Assembly (NCBI GenBank): GCA_011391855.1
Contig: JAABPT010000035.1
Coordinates: 1-24,707 of the forward strand
Direction: 5' to 3'
Length of the DNA stretch: 24,707 nucleotides
Origin: Burkholderiales bacterium
GTDB lineage: Bacteria; Pseudomonadota; Gammaproteobacteria; Burkholderiales; Burkholderiaceae_C
The notes under the pieces were generated by a model. The model was not told the origin of the DNA. It ran no database searches and worked only from the letters and a program-made list of their open reading frames with translations. Below are positions 23,474 through 24,707 of this stretch, piece after piece (within the stretch, counting starts at the first letter, position 1; each line of letters opens with the position of its first letter). The translations under genes and the position numbers were made by a program.

Positions 23474-24396
23474 CGACGAGCGTGGGCTTCATCGGCCTGG
23501 GCATGATGGGCCGCGGCATGGCCAAGCACGTCCAGGCCCAGGGCCATGCGCTGGCGCTGCTGATCCGCTCGGCCGAGGCCGAGGAGCGCTGCGCCGAACT
23601 GCTGGCCGCGGGTGCGCGCGGCCTGAACAGCGCGGCCGAAGTGGCCGCGGCGTCCGACGTGGTGATCCTCTGCGTCACCGGTTCGCCGCAGGTCGAGGAG
23701 GTGGTGTTCGGCGAGAGCGGCGTGCTGCAGGGCCTGAAGCCGGGCACCGTGGTCGTCGACTGTTCGACCTCGCAGCCCGAGTCCACGCGCCACGTGGCGC
23801 AGGAAATCGCGGCCAAGGGTGCGCTCTTCCTCGACGCCGCGATGACCGGCACACCCAGGGACGCCGATGCGGGCAAGATCAACCTGCTGGTGGGCGGCGA
23901 TGCCGCCTTGCTGGCGCGGATGCGGCCGCTGTTCCAGGCCTTTGCGCAGAATATCTATCACTGCGGCGGCATCAGCACCGGGCACGCCACCAAGCTGTTG
24001 CATCAGTTCGTGGTGCTCGGCAACGCGGCCATCCTGGCCGAAGCCTTCTCGTGCGCCGCCATGACGAAGGTCGACCCGGCGGTGCTGTGTGACGTGATCG
24101 CCTCGGGCGGCGCCAACAGCACCGCCTTCCAGCGCCTGCGCCCCTATGTGCTGGAGGGTGACGACCAGGGTTTCCGCTTCTCGCTGGACAACGCGCTGAA
24201 GGACATGCATTACTACGCGCGCATGAGCGCGCAGGCCCGCGCCGTTTCGTTCATTGCCGGCGCGGTGCACAACACCTATACGGTGGCCAAGCACTTCGGC
24301 GCGGGGTCGCAGTTCGTGCCGCACCTGGTGCAGCGGGTTGGGCTGCTGAACGGCTTGACGCTCCCGGCCACCGCCAAGGACGGCGCCGGCGACTGA
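23470..24396 (+). CDS. Second beta-hydroxyacid dehydrogenase of the locus
   Basis: NAD(P)-dependent dehydrogenase/reductase of 308 residues in the 3-hydroxyisobutyrate dehydrogenase superfamily. The cofactor motif GLGMMGRGM is at 9-17 and the catalytic lysine is Lys175 (HATKLLHQF). The substrate loop is atypical: DAAMTGTP (122-129) instead of DAP[VI]SGG, and Gln179 takes the usual asparagine spot after the lysine. It therefore probably handles a different substrate from the ltnD product. Candidates include a tartronate semialdehyde-type reductase or an oxidation of another sugar acid; the sequence alone does not decide. It is coupled to otnI by an ATGA overlap and is the last gene of the tightly packed block. 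Confidence 0.85.
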   Translation: MTTSVGFIGLGMMGRGMAKHVQAQGHALALLIRSAEAEERCAELLAAGARGLNSAAEVAAASDVVILCVTGSPQVEEVVFGESGVLQGLKPGTVVVDCSTSQPESTRHVAQEIAAKGALFLDAAMTGTPRDADAGKINLLVGGDAALLARMRPLFQAFAQNIYHCGGISTGHATKLLHQFVVLGNAAILAEAFSCAAMTKVDPAVLCDVIASGGANSTAFQRLRPYVLEGDDQGFRFSLDNALKDMHYYARMSAQARAVSFIAGAVHNTYTVAKHFGAGSQFVPHLVQRVGLLNGLTLPATAKDGAGD

Positions 24397-24403
24397 ACGG
24401 CCG

Positions 24404-24416
24404 GCCGCTTCGCGGC
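24404..24416 (+). terminator. Weak hairpin at the end of the coupled block
   Basis: GCCGC-TTC-GCGGC forms a 5-bp stem 8 bases after the stop, with no T-run. It is only a weak candidate for an end signal. The rest of the 212-bp gap (24397-24608) holds a CACAAT -10-like box near 24499 and no gene I can support, which would allow a separate promoter for the next dehydrogenase. Confidence 0.2.
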
Positions 24417-24608
24417 AGCCATGGCGGCTACGGTAGCGCCCGGTACAAACGCCGCGCCGGGCCCTGGCAGCGGCCTGCACCGCCACCGACACAAGCCACA
24501 ATGGCCGTCACGCCCAGCGCATCGGCAGCGTCGACGAACAGAGCGCGTCACGCGATGGCCAGGCTGCCGGACGCGCGCGCCCTTCCCCACCCTGGCACGG
24601 AGAACCCC

Positions 24609-24707
24609 ATGAAGAGACACGTCGGCATGGTCGGCATCGGCCTGATGGGCCACGGCATCGCCAGCAATATCGTCAAGCACGGGCACGATCTGGTGGTGCT
24701 CGAACAC
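24609..24707 (+). CDS. Third beta-hydroxyacid dehydrogenase (N-terminal part only)
   Basis: The first 33 residues of a protein that runs off the right edge. GMVGIGLMGHGIA (6-18) is the dinucleotide-binding start of the same superfamily as ltnD and the 23470 gene, followed by NIVKHGHDLVVLEH, the usual end of the first helix and second strand. The ATG follows an ACGGAGA ribosome site. The substrate loop and catalytic lysine are outside the window, so specificity cannot be judged. Confidence 0.85.
   Translation, partial: MKRHVGMVGIGLMGHGIASNIVKHGHDLVVLEH

Noticed and set aside
1..24707. Mobile elements, CRISPR arrays, tRNA or rRNA genes
   Set aside because: No transposase or integrase motifs, regularly spaced repeats, or RNA gene signatures were seen on either strand.

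Overview
The window is a high-GC bacterial chromosome segment, most likely from a Comamonadaceae-type betaproteobacterium (Variovorax/Acidovorax-like). I infer this from the gene content: a stand-alone second copy of IF-1 with an Arg/Pro/Ala tail, an M1 aminopeptidase N overlapping class I fructose-1,6-bisphosphatase, a DctP-type TRAP transporter, and codon bias so strong that long antisense shadow ORFs appear everywhere. No rRNA, tRNA, insertion sequence, phage gene or CRISPR array was seen. No gene-free gap exceeds 300 bases.

Left part (1-11871), housekeeping and transport: the tail of an unidentified gene; pepN-fbp (start/stop overlap); a 268-bp gap with a strong hairpin that leads into infA; a transglutaminase-like protease; a 73-aa hypothetical; a TM2-domain membrane protein on the minus strand; an HSL-type esterase; a RutG-like pyrimidine permease without any other rut gene nearby; and an LctP-family lactate/glycolate permease. 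An EamA-family exporter and a thioredoxin follow on the minus strand. The thioredoxin gene diverges from the catabolic cluster.

Right part (12139-24707), sugar-acid catabolism: eleven complete plus-strand genes and the start of a twelfth. Order: IlvD/EDD-family sugar-acid dehydratase, DapA-fold lyase, DenD-like D-erythronate dehydrogenase, TRAP transporter dctP-dctQ-dctM, FCD-type GntR regulator, LtnD-like L-threonate dehydrogenase, OtnK (DUF1537 kinase), OtnC (class II aldolase-fold decarboxylase), OtnI (2-oxo-tetronate isomerase), a second beta-hydroxyacid dehydrogenase, and the start of a third. The DenD/LtnD, OtnI, OtnK and OtnC set matches the published tetronate pathway: D-erythronate or L-threonate is oxidised to 2-oxo-tetronate, isomerised to 3-oxo-tetronate, phosphorylated, and decarboxylated to dihydroxyacetone phosphate. 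The TRAP system would import the acid. The GntR protein is the obvious candidate to bind the perfect TTGT-CAT-ACAA palindrome just upstream of dctP.

The less ordinary part is that this locus also carries a dehydration branch (IlvD/EDD plus DapA-like) and at least three beta-hydroxyacid dehydrogenases. It therefore looks like a broader sugar-acid module than the core C4 pathway. The OtnC and DapA-like enzymes both lack residues that are canonical for their superfamilies. Everything is read by eye from sequence and from memory of the families; no database search was run.
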